Of a DNA stretch of 64,000 nt, positions 24,684-33,224 are shown piece by piece (position 1 is the stretch's first letter; the number at the start of each line of letters is the position of its first letter). A model generated the notes under the pieces. The model searched no databases. It was not told the DNA's origin and saw only the letters and a program-made list of their open reading frames with translations. Origin of the DNA: Planctomycetota bacterium (GTDB lineage: Bacteria > Planctomycetota > UBA1135 > UBA2386); contig JACKIB010000001.1 of the NCBI GenBank assembly GCA_020638695.1, forward strand, positions 558,001 to 622,000, in the 5' to 3' direction. The translations under genes and the position numbers were made by a program.

Positions 24684-26507
24684 ATGCCCGAGTCCCCGAC
24701 ACCAAGCAAGCCGGACGATCCGGGTCTCACGCAACCACCGCGGTGGCTCGCCGCGGTGCTTCTCCCGGCGGTCGGTGCTGCCCTCCTGTGGTGGAACCTC
24801 GACGGCTGGATGCACCCGATCATCGACTACGGGCGCGAGCTGTACGTGCCCTGGCGGATCACCGAAGGCGAGGCCCCCTACCGCGACATCGCCTACTTCA
24901 ACGGCCCGCTGTCGCCGTACGTCAACGCCACCTGGTTCTCGCTCCTGGGGGTGTCGCTGCGCACCCTGACGCTGGCCAACTACGCGGTGATCGCCGGGGT
25001 CACCGCCCTGCTCTACCGGCTGCTGGCCGAACTCGCAGACCGGATGACCGCGCTGTGCGGCGGGATCGCGTTCCTGTCGCTGTTCGCCTTCCAGATGGTC
25101 GAGCCGATGGCGAACTTCAATTGGGTCAGCCCGTACTCGCACGAGGCGACCCACGGCGTGGCACTCGGTCTGTCGGCGATCGCCTGTGTGACCCGCTTCG
25201 CCCGCGTCGGCGCGTTGCGCTGGCTGACTGCGGCCGGCCTGCTGGCCGGTGGCAGCTTCTTGACCAAACCGGAGGTCTGCCTCGCCACACTGCTGGCGGT
25301 CGCTGCGGGGGTAGCCACGGGTGCCCGACGGGCCGGGGCGCCGGCACTCGGCCGGCAGCTGGCGGTGCTCGGAATCGGTCTGCTGGTCCCGGTCGCCGCG
25401 GCCTGGGCGCTACTCGCCACCGCCATGCCGGCGGGGATGGCGTGGCGTGGCACGCTCGGCGGTTGGGTCCACCTGTTCGACGGTCGACTGGCCCAACTCC
25501 GCTACTACGCCGAGTGCATGGGGGTCGACGACCTCGGGAAGAGCCTCGCCGCGACCGCGTTCTGGGCGGCGCACCTGGTCGGTGCGTTGCTGCTGATCAC
25601 CGGGTTGGCGTTCGCGTTCCGGCGCGGTCGTGCAACCGCACCCGTCCTGGTGGCCCTGGCGGTCGCGCCGGCGGCCCTGCTGCTGTTCATCGAGGTGCCC
25701 TGGGCCCACCCGTTCCGCCCGCTCGGGCTGGTCACCGCGGGGATCCTCGGCGCGCTGGTCCGCGCCAGGATCCGTGGGGGCGCCACGCCGAGGAACGTGC
25801 TCCGAGTGGCGTTCGCGACCTTCGCCACGGCGCTGCTGCTGAAGATCGCGCTCAACGTCCGCTTCCACCACTACGGATTCGCCCTCGCCATGCCGGCGGC
25901 CATGCTCGGCCTGGCGGCGTTGCTCTCGTGGCTACCGCGCGCGGTCGCCCGGCGCGGCGCCTCGGCCGCGGTGTTCCGCGCCGGTTCGCTGGGGTTGCTC
26001 TGCCTGACGGTCTGCGGGTTTCTCGCCACGGAGGCCGACCGATTCGGCAAGGCCAGTCGGGTGCTCGGCCCCGGTCCCGACTCGTTTCGCACCAACCCCA
26101 AATCGGCGATGGCCAGGCACCTGACGCAGAGCGTCGCTTGGTTGCGCGCCCACACCCCACCCGACGCAACCGTGCTGGTGCTGCCGGAGGGGATCACCGT
26201 CAACTACTTCGCCCGCCGCCGCAACCCGACCGGCCACATCAACTTCATGCCTCCGGAGGTGATCATGTTCGGCGAGCAGGCGATCCTCGCGGCGCTGCAG
26301 GCCCACCCACCGGACTACGTGGTGGTGCTGCACCGGCCGACGCGAGAGTACGGCCTGCCGTTGTTCGGCACCGACTACGGCCGCTCGATCCTGCACTGGG
26401 TCGGACGAACCTACCGGGAAGTGCATGCCATCGGTGCCGAGCCCCTGCACGCCAACCGCCTGAAAGACAAGATGTCCGGGATGGTCATCTTGCGGCGGCC
26501 CGGGTGA
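24684..26507 (+). CDS. Polytopic membrane protein, GT39/ArnT-like glycosyltransferase candidate
   Basis: About 607 residues with ten or more hydrophobic helices and a soluble C-terminal domain of ~150 residues. The first periplasmic loop has MHPIIDYGRELYVPWRITEGEAPYRDIAYFNGPLSPY. Its D-x-G-R-E and PYRDI-x-Y-x-GP-L-x-P phrases match the acidic catalytic loop of GT-C dolichol/undecaprenyl-phosphate-sugar transferases (GT39 and related PMT_2 proteins). The C-terminal part (SVAWLRAHTPPDATVLVLPEG) is also typical. It would attach sugars to lipids or proteins outside the membrane; the acceptor is unknown. The ATG is chosen at MPESPTPSK; the frame is open upstream into the divergent pgi start. Confidence 0.82.
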   Translation: MPESPTPSKPDDPGLTQPPRWLAAVLLPAVGAALLWWNLDGWMHPIIDYGRELYVPWRITEGEAPYRDIAYFNGPLSPYVNATWFSLLGVSLRTLTLANYAVIAGVTALLYRLLAELADRMTALCGGIAFLSLFAFQMVEPMANFNWVSPYSHEATHGVALGLSAIACVTRFARVGALRWLTAAGLLAGGSFLTKPEVCLATLLAVAAGVATGARRAGAPALGRQLAVLGIGLLVPVAAAWALLATAMPAGMAWRGTLGGWVHLFDGRLAQLRYYAECMGVDDLGKSLAATAFWAAHLVGALLLITGLAFAFRRGRATAPVLVALAVAPAALLLFIEVPWAHPFRPLGLVTAGILGALVRARIRGGATPRNVLRVAFATFATALLLKIALNVRFHHYGFALAMPAAMLGLAALLSWLPRAVARRGASAAVFRAGSLGLLCLTVCGFLATEADRFGKASRVLGPGPDSFRTNPKSAMARHLTQSVAWLRAHTPPDATVLVLPEGITVNYFARRRNPTGHINFMPPEVIMFGEQAILAALQAHPPDYVVVLHRPTREYGLPLFGTDYGRSILHWVGRTYREVHAIGAEPLHANRLKDKMSGMVILRRPG

Positions 26508-26756
26508 GCGATCCCGCCCGGTGAAGTTTCGCGAGTTTCTTGGCAAGCTCCGCTTGAGTTCCGTTCGGTCGTGCGGTGCGATCTCGGCGTCTGAAGGGGA
26601 GCCATCTCGCCTGGACCGAGCCGACCGCTCTTCGGACGCCACGTGCCCCGACTCTTTGCTCGGGGGACACTCTGCCCGGCGGACCGACGTGCACCCTCCG
26701 CCTCGCCAGCGATCCAGGGGTGCGCACCGATCGATTCGAGACGAGACAGACCGAGA

Positions 26757-27107
26757 ATGGGAACGAGACTGTATGTAGGCAACCTTTCCTGGGAAACGCA
26801 GGAAGACACGCTGATTTCGCTGTTCGAGCAAGACGGCCGCACCGTGAAGAGCGCCCAGATCATGACCGACCGGGACACCGGTCGTTCGCGGGGCTTCGCT
26901 TTCGTGGAGATGGCCACCGACGCTGATGCCCAGTCCGCCATCCAAGCGATGGACGGCACTGAGGTGGACGGCCGGCCGCTGCGGGTGAACGAGGCCCAGC
27001 AGCGCACCGACCGGCCGCGCGGCGGCGGAGGAGGAGGCGGCGGTGGACGCCGCGACGACGGCGGTGGCGGTCGCCGCGGTGGCGGCGGCGGCGGTGGTCG
27101 CTGGTAG
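26757..27107 (+). CDS. RRM RNA-binding protein with glycine-rich tail
   Basis: 116 residues. One RNA recognition motif fills residues 1-80, with RNP-2 as LYVGNL (5-10) and RNP-1 as RGFAFVEM (45-52), whose aromatic residues stack on RNA. An Arg/Gly-rich tail (RPRGGGGG...GGGRW) follows, as in cyanobacterial Rbp proteins, which are often cold-induced. The ~250-base leader (26508-26756) has no gene and contains a small hairpin (CCCCGA/TCGGGG, 26646-26665), compatible with post-transcriptional control, which is inference. A strong intrinsic terminator follows, so this is probably an independent transcript. Confidence 0.93.
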   Translation: MGTRLYVGNLSWETQEDTLISLFEQDGRTVKSAQIMTDRDTGRSRGFAFVEMATDADAQSAIQAMDGTEVDGRPLRVNEAQQRTDRPRGGGGGGGGGRRDDGGGGRRGGGGGGGRW

Positions 27108-27138
27108 GACCCAACTGCCACTTCGCCTCTGAGACTCG

Positions 27139-27167
27139 GCCCCCGCGACGCGGGGGCTGTTTTTTTT
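27139..27167 (+). terminator. Intrinsic terminator of the RRM gene
   Basis: GCCCCCGCG and CGCGGGGGC form a 9-bp GC stem around a single A (in practice a shorter stem with a small loop), followed by TG and eight T residues. This is the best textbook Rho-independent terminator in the window. Confidence 0.92.
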
Positions 27168-27224
27168 GGTGCCGCCACGCGGGACGACGCGGCACCGGCG
27201 AGCTATCCCCCGGTCGCCTCTCGG

Positions 27225-27716
27225 TCAGTGCGCGTGGCCGCCCGGACCGTGCGGGTGACCGTGCTCGAGCTCTTCAGCCGAAGCGCTGCGGATCGACACC
27301 ACCTCGACCTCGAAGTGCAGCGTCTCACCTGCGAGCGGTGGATTGAGGTCGATGTGCACGGTCTCGTCGTCGATCTCGGTGACCCACCCGGGTTGCGCCC
27401 CGCCGTCGCCGTCATCGAACGCGAGCTCCTCGCCGACCTCCAGCTCGAGGTCGTCCGGCAGCTCGCTGCGCGGCATCGAGATCTGACCTCGGGCATCGTG
27501 CTCGCCGAAGCCGAGTTCAGGAGGGACGGAGACGGACAAGCGGTCGCCGACTCCCTTGCCGACCAGCGCCTGCTCGAGGCCGGGCACGATGTTGCCATGG
27601 CCGTGCAGGTAGAGCGCCGGATCCTCGCCGGCGGACGACTCGACGACTTCGCCGTCGTCCAGGGTCAAGGTGAAGTGGATGGCAACCACCATTCCGTCGG
27701 CAATCACGTCGGGCAT
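27225..27716 (-). CDS. slyD: SlyD-like FKBP-type peptidyl-prolyl isomerase
   Basis: 163 residues. N-terminal half of an FKBP domain (VVAIHFTLTLDDGEVVESS, ALYLHGHGNIVPGLEQALVG), then the insert-in-flap domain (VPPELGFGEHD through HIDLNPPLAGETLHFEVEVVS), which in SlyD binds unfolded chains. The order and the phrase NPPLAGETLHFEV are diagnostic. The C-terminus is His-rich (HGHPHGPGGHAH), as in metal-binding SlyD proteins linked to nickel handling. It acts as a cytoplasmic chaperone and prolyl isomerase. The ATG is chosen at the start of the domain; the frame continues upstream without coding signal. Confidence 0.93.
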   Translation of the reverse strand: MPDVIADGMVVAIHFTLTLDDGEVVESSAGEDPALYLHGHGNIVPGLEQALVGKGVGDRLSVSVPPELGFGEHDARGQISMPRSELPDDLELEVGEELAFDDGDGGAQPGWVTEIDDETVHIDLNPPLAGETLHFEVEVVSIRSASAEELEHGHPHGPGGHAH

Positions 27717-27828
27717 CCGCTCGACGTTAGCCGCCGGCAGCACATCCCGACAGCATCGTGCGGCAGTTCTGCCGCCCCACTCACCAGACCGGCCGAATCG
27801 GAAACCCGACCGCCAGCGGACGACGGCG

Positions 27829-28326
27829 TCACGCCTCGCCGAGGTCCATGCAGCACTTCTTGAACTTCTTCCCGCTGCCGCACGGACACGGGTCGTTGCG
27901 CCCGGTCTTCTCGGCCCGGTTGACGATCGGCTTGACGTTCGACGCCGGCAACCCCTCGCGGTGCGCGGCGCCACTGTCGACCGCGGAGCGAAACGCGGGT
28001 GCGTGTTCGTCGAGTGCCCGGCGCTGCTCGAACGCGTGGACCACCACCTCCGTCTCGTCGAGATGCGCGAGGTAGGCAGCCCAGACCGGCTCGGCGATCT
28101 CGGCCAGCGGATCCCGGCGGCCGAAGTGTCGGGGCAGGACTTCACACAACAAGCTGCCGAGCTCTTCGCCATCGAGCAGCCGCGGCGCCTTGCCCAGATC
28201 CAGGTAGCAGGCGCTGAGGAAGCGTTGCACGACCTCACGCACGTCCGCGCGGCGGATCCCGGCGAACTCCGGTGCGGAGTCGAGGAACGCCGCGGCGTCG
28301 AGCAGGATGCGGTTCTCGCCGGTCAT
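27829..28326 (-). CDS. SEC-C motif protein
   Basis: 165 residues. An N-terminal helical region (about 1-130) is followed by a C-terminal SEC-C zinc motif, GRNDPCPCGSGKKFKKCC, near the end. SEC-C motifs occur in SecA and in many small proteins, where the C-x-C...CC set binds zinc and contacts SecB or ribosomes. The N-terminal part is a DUF-like helical region with no clear assignment. It lies 112 bases upstream of the SlyD-like gene on the same strand, possibly co-transcribed. Confidence 0.85.
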   Translation of the reverse strand: MTGENRILLDAAAFLDSAPEFAGIRRADVREVVQRFLSACYLDLGKAPRLLDGEELGSLLCEVLPRHFGRRDPLAEIAEPVWAAYLAHLDETEVVVHAFEQRRALDEHAPAFRSAVDSGAAHREGLPASNVKPIVNRAEKTGRNDPCPCGSGKKFKKCCMDLGEA

Positions 28327-28345
28327 CGAAGGTCGGACTCGGAGG

Positions 28346-29440
28346 CTACTCGTCGGATGCCGAGCTGCCGCCGGTCTTCACCCCGGTCTTTCCGGCAGCC
28401 TGCTGCGCGGACTTCCCCTTGGACTCCTCGGCGGACTGCCCGGTCGACTTCCCGGCAGCACCCTGCTTGGCTCCTTCTGGTGCAACGCGCCCGGCCTTGC
28501 TCGGGTCGCCCTTGGGCAGCGGCGCGGCGAAGCTCTTGCCCACGAACTCGAGCGACCAGCGCATCGCCTTCTGGATCGCCCCCGAGCCCCACGAATGCCC
28601 TCCACCCTGGATGAGGCGGAAGGTGTGCTGGATGCCCTGCTTCTCCAGCTGCTTGCTGAACGCGACGTTGGCCGGGCCGAATCCGTAGCGGTCTGCGGAC
28701 CCGGCATCGAAGTAGATGCGCAAACCGTGCAGCAGCTTGGCGTCGTGCCCCTGCAGCAGCGCCAGCGGGATCTCGCGCGCCCACTGCTTGCGATCGATCG
28801 GGTTGCCGAAGATCGACTCCGCGTAGCGCCGGAACCGACCGAGGTCCTCCGGGTCGGCCGGGAGGACCGGGGAGGAGTGCACCGCGACGGCACCGAACCG
28901 TAGCGGGTTCTTCAACGCCATCTTCATCGCACCGAGCGCCCCCATGCTGACGCCGAGGATCGCCCGCTGATGCCGGGCCTCGGCAACCCGGTAGGTCTTC
29001 AGCAGGTGCTTCCACAGGTCGACCAGGATCAAGTCCTCCTCCTTGTTGCGCGGTCCGTTCATGTAGACCGCGCGGCCACCGGCGCTCGGCGTGACCAGGA
29101 TCATGTCCGGCAGCTTGCCCTGCTTGCGCAGCTCGTCGAGCACCGCCGCACCCTCGTGGTGGAACCGCCACAGGCTGCCGCGCAGACCGTGCAGCCAGAT
29201 CGCCAGCGGGTAGCGTCGCTTGGCCTGCTTGGAGTCGCCGTAGCCCTTCGGCAGGTAGACCCCGAACTCGAGCTGCCGCCCGCCCATGCTCGGGGCGGTG
29301 AGCTTCTCGACGCGGAAGGTGAACTGCTCGAGCTTCGGGTCGGAATCGCGCGGTCCGCTGCGGCGTTGCGCCGCGCAGAGACCCGAGAGGAGCAAGCACA
29401 GGGACAGGGTCGAGAAGAAGCGCGGCATGTGGACAACCAT
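28346..29440 (-). CDS. Secreted alpha/beta-hydrolase esterase (PHB-depolymerase/feruloyl-esterase type)
   Basis: About 364 residues. Signal peptide MPRFFSTLSLCLLLSGLCAA; an ATG four codons further upstream is included here, but 29428 is equally possible. The alpha/beta-hydrolase core shows YPLAIWLHGLRGS (oxyanion region), the nucleophile elbow GVSMGALGAMKMAL (Ser in GVSMG), a DAGSADRYGFG strand with the acid, and GGGHSWGSG, whose His completes the triad. This matches the esterase D/PHB-depolymerase-like clan. The C-terminal tail is a low-complexity Lys/Ser/Gly/Ala repeat (GAAGKSTGQSAEESKGK). Exported; substrate unknown. Confidence 0.85.
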   Translation of the reverse strand: MVVHMPRFFSTLSLCLLLSGLCAAQRRSGPRDSDPKLEQFTFRVEKLTAPSMGGRQLEFGVYLPKGYGDSKQAKRRYPLAIWLHGLRGSLWRFHHEGAAVLDELRKQGKLPDMILVTPSAGGRAVYMNGPRNKEEDLILVDLWKHLLKTYRVAEARHQRAILGVSMGALGAMKMALKNPLRFGAVAVHSSPVLPADPEDLGRFRRYAESIFGNPIDRKQWAREIPLALLQGHDAKLLHGLRIYFDAGSADRYGFGPANVAFSKQLEKQGIQHTFRLIQGGGHSWGSGAIQKAMRWSLEFVGKSFAAPLPKGDPSKAGRVAPEGAKQGAAGKSTGQSAEESKGKSAQQAAGKTGVKTGGSSASDE

Positions 29441-29656
29441 GGGCAAGGGAAGCACACGTCGAAGCTCGGGGCGGGAGACGGCCGGGGCGCGACGCGCCGC
29501 GGTTGTACCCCATCGCGGCCGCGCAGGTCGTGCGTTCCGGCGTTCTCGTTCCCCCGGATCGCCGCCGCACCCGTCTCGAACGATGTCGGGCTCCGGCGAT
29601 GCAGTCGACCGACACCGTGGTTGTCGAACGCGGCGCCCGACGGCAAGCTCGCCCAC

Positions 29657-30721
29657 ATGCGATCGCTCGCGTTCCACGCCGTGACCTCGTCCGCCTTCGC
29701 ACTCGCTCTCGCGGCCGCAGGTTGCCACGCGCCCGCGCGCCCCGACCCGGCGCGCCCATTCGCAGCCACCTGGCAGCCGCTGAACACCGGAACCCGTGCG
29801 CAGCTGCGGGGCTTGAGCGTGGTCGATGCGCGGACCCTGTGGCTCAGCGGAAGCGGCGGCACGGTCCTGCGCTCGATCGACGGCGGCGCGCACTTCGCGG
29901 TGCGGCGGGTGCAGGGCGCGGAGGCCGCGGACATCCGCGACATCCACGGGTTCGACGCCGAGCACGCCGTGTGCCTCGCCTGCCAGCCTGCGGCGCTGTT
30001 CCACACCAGCGACGGCGGAGTGTCGTTCGTCTGCACCTACCGCGCAGCGGACCCGCGCGCGTTCCTCGACGCGATTGCGTTCTTCGACGCGCAACACGGC
30101 TTGGCATTCGGCGACCCGGTGGACGGAAGACCCCATGTGCTCCGCACCGAGGACGGGGGACGAACCTGGCAGGCGGTTCCAGCCGCACACCTGCCGGCAC
30201 CGCTCCCCGGCGAAGGTGGCTTCGCGGCCAGCGGAACGTGCCTGGTCGCCCACCCGAGCGGACGGGCGTGGATCGGCACGGGAATCGCCAGCGCACGGGT
30301 GCTGGTGTCGAACGACTCCGGCAAGAGTTTCGCCGCCGTGGCCACGCCGCTGCGCGCGGGTCCAGCCGCCGGCATCTTCTCGTTGGCGTTCCGCAACTCC
30401 GACGTCGGGGTCGTGGTCGGCGGCGACTACCAACACGAGCGGCGTGTCGGCGAGAACGCGGCGTGCACCCGCGACGGCGGCAAGACCTGGTCGGCGGCTC
30501 AGGTGCCTCCGGCCGGGTACCGTTCCTGCGCGGCCTTCCTTCCCGGTGCTGAGGTGTGGATCGCGGTCGGGCCATCGGGCACCGACGTGTCGCGGGACGA
30601 CGGAGCGACGTGGTCGGCACTCGACCCCGCGGGCTACCACGTCGTGAGCGCGGCTCGCGACGGGACGTGCTTCGCCGCTGGCGCGGCGGGCCGCGCAGCT
30701 CGCCTGGTGCCGCGGCAATAG
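29657..30721 (+). CDS. YCF48/BNR-repeat lipoprotein (beta-propeller)
   Basis: 354 residues. Signal peptide with lipobox LAAAGC, so probably lipid-anchored. Repeated sialidase-type Asp boxes and YCF48-like strands: SGSGGTVLRSIDGGAHF, LFHTSDGGVSF, HVLRTEDGGRTW, VLVSNDSGKSF, CTRDGGKTW and SRDDGATW. This gives a six- to seven-bladed propeller, as in YCF48/HCF136 photosystem assembly factors and plant-cell-wall-acting BNR proteins. No enzymatic residues are evident, so a binding or assembly role is likelier. Divergent from the esterase gene. Confidence 0.85.
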   Translation: MRSLAFHAVTSSAFALALAAAGCHAPARPDPARPFAATWQPLNTGTRAQLRGLSVVDARTLWLSGSGGTVLRSIDGGAHFAVRRVQGAEAADIRDIHGFDAEHAVCLACQPAALFHTSDGGVSFVCTYRAADPRAFLDAIAFFDAQHGLAFGDPVDGRPHVLRTEDGGRTWQAVPAAHLPAPLPGEGGFAASGTCLVAHPSGRAWIGTGIASARVLVSNDSGKSFAAVATPLRAGPAAGIFSLAFRNSDVGVVVGGDYQHERRVGENAACTRDGGKTWSAAQVPPAGYRSCAAFLPGAEVWIAVGPSGTDVSRDDGATWSALDPAGYHVVSAARDGTCFAAGAAGRAARLVPRQ

Positions 30722-30905
30722 CCCGACGGCTCCGCGATCGACAGCCCACGGTCCGGGCGGGCAAGCGCGGACGAGGATCACTACCGCGGCGGGACGCCGC
30801 GTGCTCGCCAGAACTCGTTGCGATGCTCAGCCGAACCTCAGCGGCTCGGCCTACAGGATCTCTGCCGCACTGCGGCATCGAGTCCATCCCGCATCGACAA
30901 CCATC

Positions 30906-31826
30906 ATGATCACGAGAATCTCCTGTCCAATGCTCCCATCCCTCGCGGCGTTCACGCTGCTCTGCTGCCCTTCCACTCCGGCGCAGAGCGTCGGCGTGGA
31001 GACCGCCCACGCGCTGCACATCGCATCGGTCGCCGATGCGCAGTCGGCGTTCTTCGTCGGCACGGCGGTCTGCCTGAACGACCCGACCCGGCGCCGCTTC
31101 GACTGCTTCCGCGAACTCCTGCAGGACTACCACCAGGCCGTGCGGCTGGCCAACGCCCAGCTGCGCGAGCGGCTGCGCGTGGTGCGGCTCCTGCCGCCCG
31201 GACCCTACGCGCCGATGCTCGACCCCGCGAAGCTATCGACCAAGATCACCAACCGCTTCCTGCCGTGGAAGCCCGGTCGAACACTCGTCTACAAGGCCCG
31301 CGACGGCAAGGAGGTCGAGACGACTCGGATCACCGTTTCCGACAAGACCACCATGGTCGGCGACTACGAGTGCGTCACCGTGCGCGACGTCGTCTCGGTC
31401 GATGGCGAAGTGCACGAGGACACGATCGATTGGTACGCACAGGACCAAGCGGGCAACGTCTGGTACCTCGGCGAGATCGCCAAGAACTACGAGGACGGTC
31501 TGCTCGACAATCTCGACGGCTCGTGGCGCATCGGCAAAGACGGCGCCAAGCCCGGAATCCTGATGCTCGCGCAACCGAAGGTCGGCGTGACCTACCGCGA
31601 GGAGTTCCTACCGAACGAGGCCGAGGACCTGGCGACGGTCGTGTCGCTCAACGAGACCGTCACGGTGCCGGCCGGGACCTTCCGCGGTTGCGTCCAGACG
31701 CGCAACTTCACCCCGATCGAACCGGGGGTCGAGGAACGCAAGTTCTACGCGCCCGGAATCGGCGTCGTGCTGACCGTCGGGCCGACCGGCAAGCGCACCG
31801 AGCTGGTCCAGGTAATCGATCCGTAG
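30906..31826 (+). CDS. Secreted protein of unknown function
   Basis: 306 residues with a signal peptide ending PSTPAQ. The mature part opens with a short helical region (RRRFDCFRELLQDYHQAVRLANAQLRERL) and then a beta-rich domain: ITNRFLPWKPGRTLVYKARDGKEVETTRITV, TIDWYAQDQAGNVWYLGEIAKNY, EEFLPNEAEDLATVVSLNETVTVPAGTFRGCVQTRNFTP and EERKFYAPGIGVVLTV. The last three phrases match a family of exported bacterial proteins of unknown role built like a lipocalin-type sheet. A strong hairpin follows the stop. Confidence 0.72.
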   Translation: MITRISCPMLPSLAAFTLLCCPSTPAQSVGVETAHALHIASVADAQSAFFVGTAVCLNDPTRRRFDCFRELLQDYHQAVRLANAQLRERLRVVRLLPPGPYAPMLDPAKLSTKITNRFLPWKPGRTLVYKARDGKEVETTRITVSDKTTMVGDYECVTVRDVVSVDGEVHEDTIDWYAQDQAGNVWYLGEIAKNYEDGLLDNLDGSWRIGKDGAKPGILMLAQPKVGVTYREEFLPNEAEDLATVVSLNETVTVPAGTFRGCVQTRNFTPIEPGVEERKFYAPGIGVVLTVGPTGKRTELVQVIDP

Positions 31827-31836
31827 GTCCGTCCGC

Positions 31837-31865
31837 GCGCGCGATCGGTCATGGCGATCGCGCGC
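31837..31865. terminator. Perfect 11-bp hairpin after the 30906 gene, no T-tract
   Basis: GCGCGCGATCG and CGATCGCGCGC flank a 7-base loop (GTCATGG), starting ten bases after the stop codon at 31826. It lacks a T-run, so it may be a transcript-stabilising 3' end or a weak terminator rather than a classic one. Confidence 0.5.
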
Positions 31866-32144
31866 ACCAGGACCTGCTCCCCGACCGAGATGGCCCCGTA
31901 CCCGCACAGACCACAGCCCTTCAAGCCCGGAACTCGTCTTGCACGGTCTCGAGACGGCAAACGAATCGCCCGGGCCACAACCCGCCTCGGCGCCGGGACA
32001 CCCGAATCCGCGGACTCTCGGCGCACGGTCGACCGTGCGCACACCCGCGCGGCGTCGCGGTTCGGAGTGCGACGCGCACGCTGCGTCGCGATACCATCGC
32101 TGAGGTCTTTCCCCTCTGAAACGGGCCTCCGCGGCCTGACCTCG
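31866..32144. other. Leader region of the next secreted-protein gene
   Basis: About 280 bases after the hairpin with no protein-like frame. Promoter elements for the gene at 32145 should be here; I see no clear -10/-35 pair. Confidence 0.35.
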
Positions 32145-33206
32145 ATGACCAAAACCTCGCTGAGCATTCTCCTCGCCGGCCTTCTCTGCCCCGCCTTCGC
32201 CACCGCCCAGGTCACCAGCCCCAACGGATTCCTGAGCACCGAGGGAGGCACCAACCACGGCTACATCCTCGGCAATCGCCTCGGCCTCACCTGGCAGCAG
32301 ATCGACGCCTCGCTGCGCAACGTCGTGTTTCCCGCCCAGAGCATCGCTTGGCGGCGCGACGCGGTCACCGCTGCGAACACCGAGTTCGGCGCCCGCACCA
32401 TGGAGGTCGAGATCTTCCTCGCCAACTCCGACCTGACCAAGATCACCACCAACCACTCGGCCAACTACGTCGGCACCCCGACCAACGTGGTGACCAAGAA
32501 GACCGTGAACGCGCCCGACTGGACCAACCCACCGACCACCACTCCGGCGCCGTTCAACTTCGTGGTGCCGTTCGACACCAACTACGTGCACGGCGGCGTG
32601 TGGGACTTCCTGTGGGAGGTCCGCGTCACCAAGAACAGCTACGCCGGTAGCGCGTTCACCAACTACCCGTACGACTTCCACTACGTGGTCCCGAGCGGGT
32701 CGTTCAGCGCCGCGCCGACCGCCTCGAACAACACCAAGCTGGGCACCGGCTGCACGATCGGCTCGGCCGCCTTCACGCACGACACGATCCTCTACAACCA
32801 CGCGATCAAGTTCCGCCTGCAGCAGTCGGTGACGGCTGCGCCGGCCAACGCGCCGATCGCCGCCTACATCGGCCTGCAGGACCTGAACGTTCCCGTACCC
32901 GGCTGGTGCGAGCGCGTGCGGACCGACACGACCTTCCTGTTGCCGCTCGGCACTTCCGACGCCACCGGGTCGGCCACCTCCACGATCGACAACATCAAGT
33001 ACGACGCGACCCTGATCGGCTTCCCGTTGTACTCCCAGACGTTCGCGCCGTACAGCGGCAGCGTCGCACTGAGCAACGGTGTGAAGTTCGCGGCCGGCAC
33101 CGATCCCAACTACCCCAAGGTGGGACGGGTCTACAGCTACATCGTGGGCACCGGGACGACCACCTCAGGTCCGTGGACCGGCGGGATCGTCACCCGGTTC
33201 CAGTAG
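32145..33206 (+). CDS. Secreted protein of unknown function, planctomycete type
   Basis: 353 residues with a signal peptide (MTKTSLSILLAGLLCPAFATAQ). The mature part begins VTSPNGFLSTEGGTNHGYILG and is beta-rich, with many Thr/Asn/Tyr residues: ARTMEVEIFLANSDLTKITTNHSANYVG, VPFDTNYVHGGVWDFLWEVRV. After LGTGCTIGS a second half (about 200-353) follows. Its GxGC opening recalls the C-terminal modules of other secreted proteins here. No catalytic motif, membrane span or known domain. Close spacing to the haem-binding lipoprotein gene downstream (18 bases) suggests a shared transcript. Confidence 0.72.
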   Translation: MTKTSLSILLAGLLCPAFATAQVTSPNGFLSTEGGTNHGYILGNRLGLTWQQIDASLRNVVFPAQSIAWRRDAVTAANTEFGARTMEVEIFLANSDLTKITTNHSANYVGTPTNVVTKKTVNAPDWTNPPTTTPAPFNFVVPFDTNYVHGGVWDFLWEVRVTKNSYAGSAFTNYPYDFHYVVPSGSFSAAPTASNNTKLGTGCTIGSAAFTHDTILYNHAIKFRLQQSVTAAPANAPIAAYIGLQDLNVPVPGWCERVRTDTTFLLPLGTSDATGSATSTIDNIKYDATLIGFPLYSQTFAPYSGSVALSNGVKFAAGTDPNYPKVGRVYSYIVGTGTTTSGPWTGGIVTRFQ

Positions 33207-33224
33207 GACGAACCGAGCCGGCCC

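Noticed and set aside
23702..26524. Plus-strand open frame of 940 codons
   Set aside because: Antisense to pgi and out of frame with the real membrane-protein gene at 24684.
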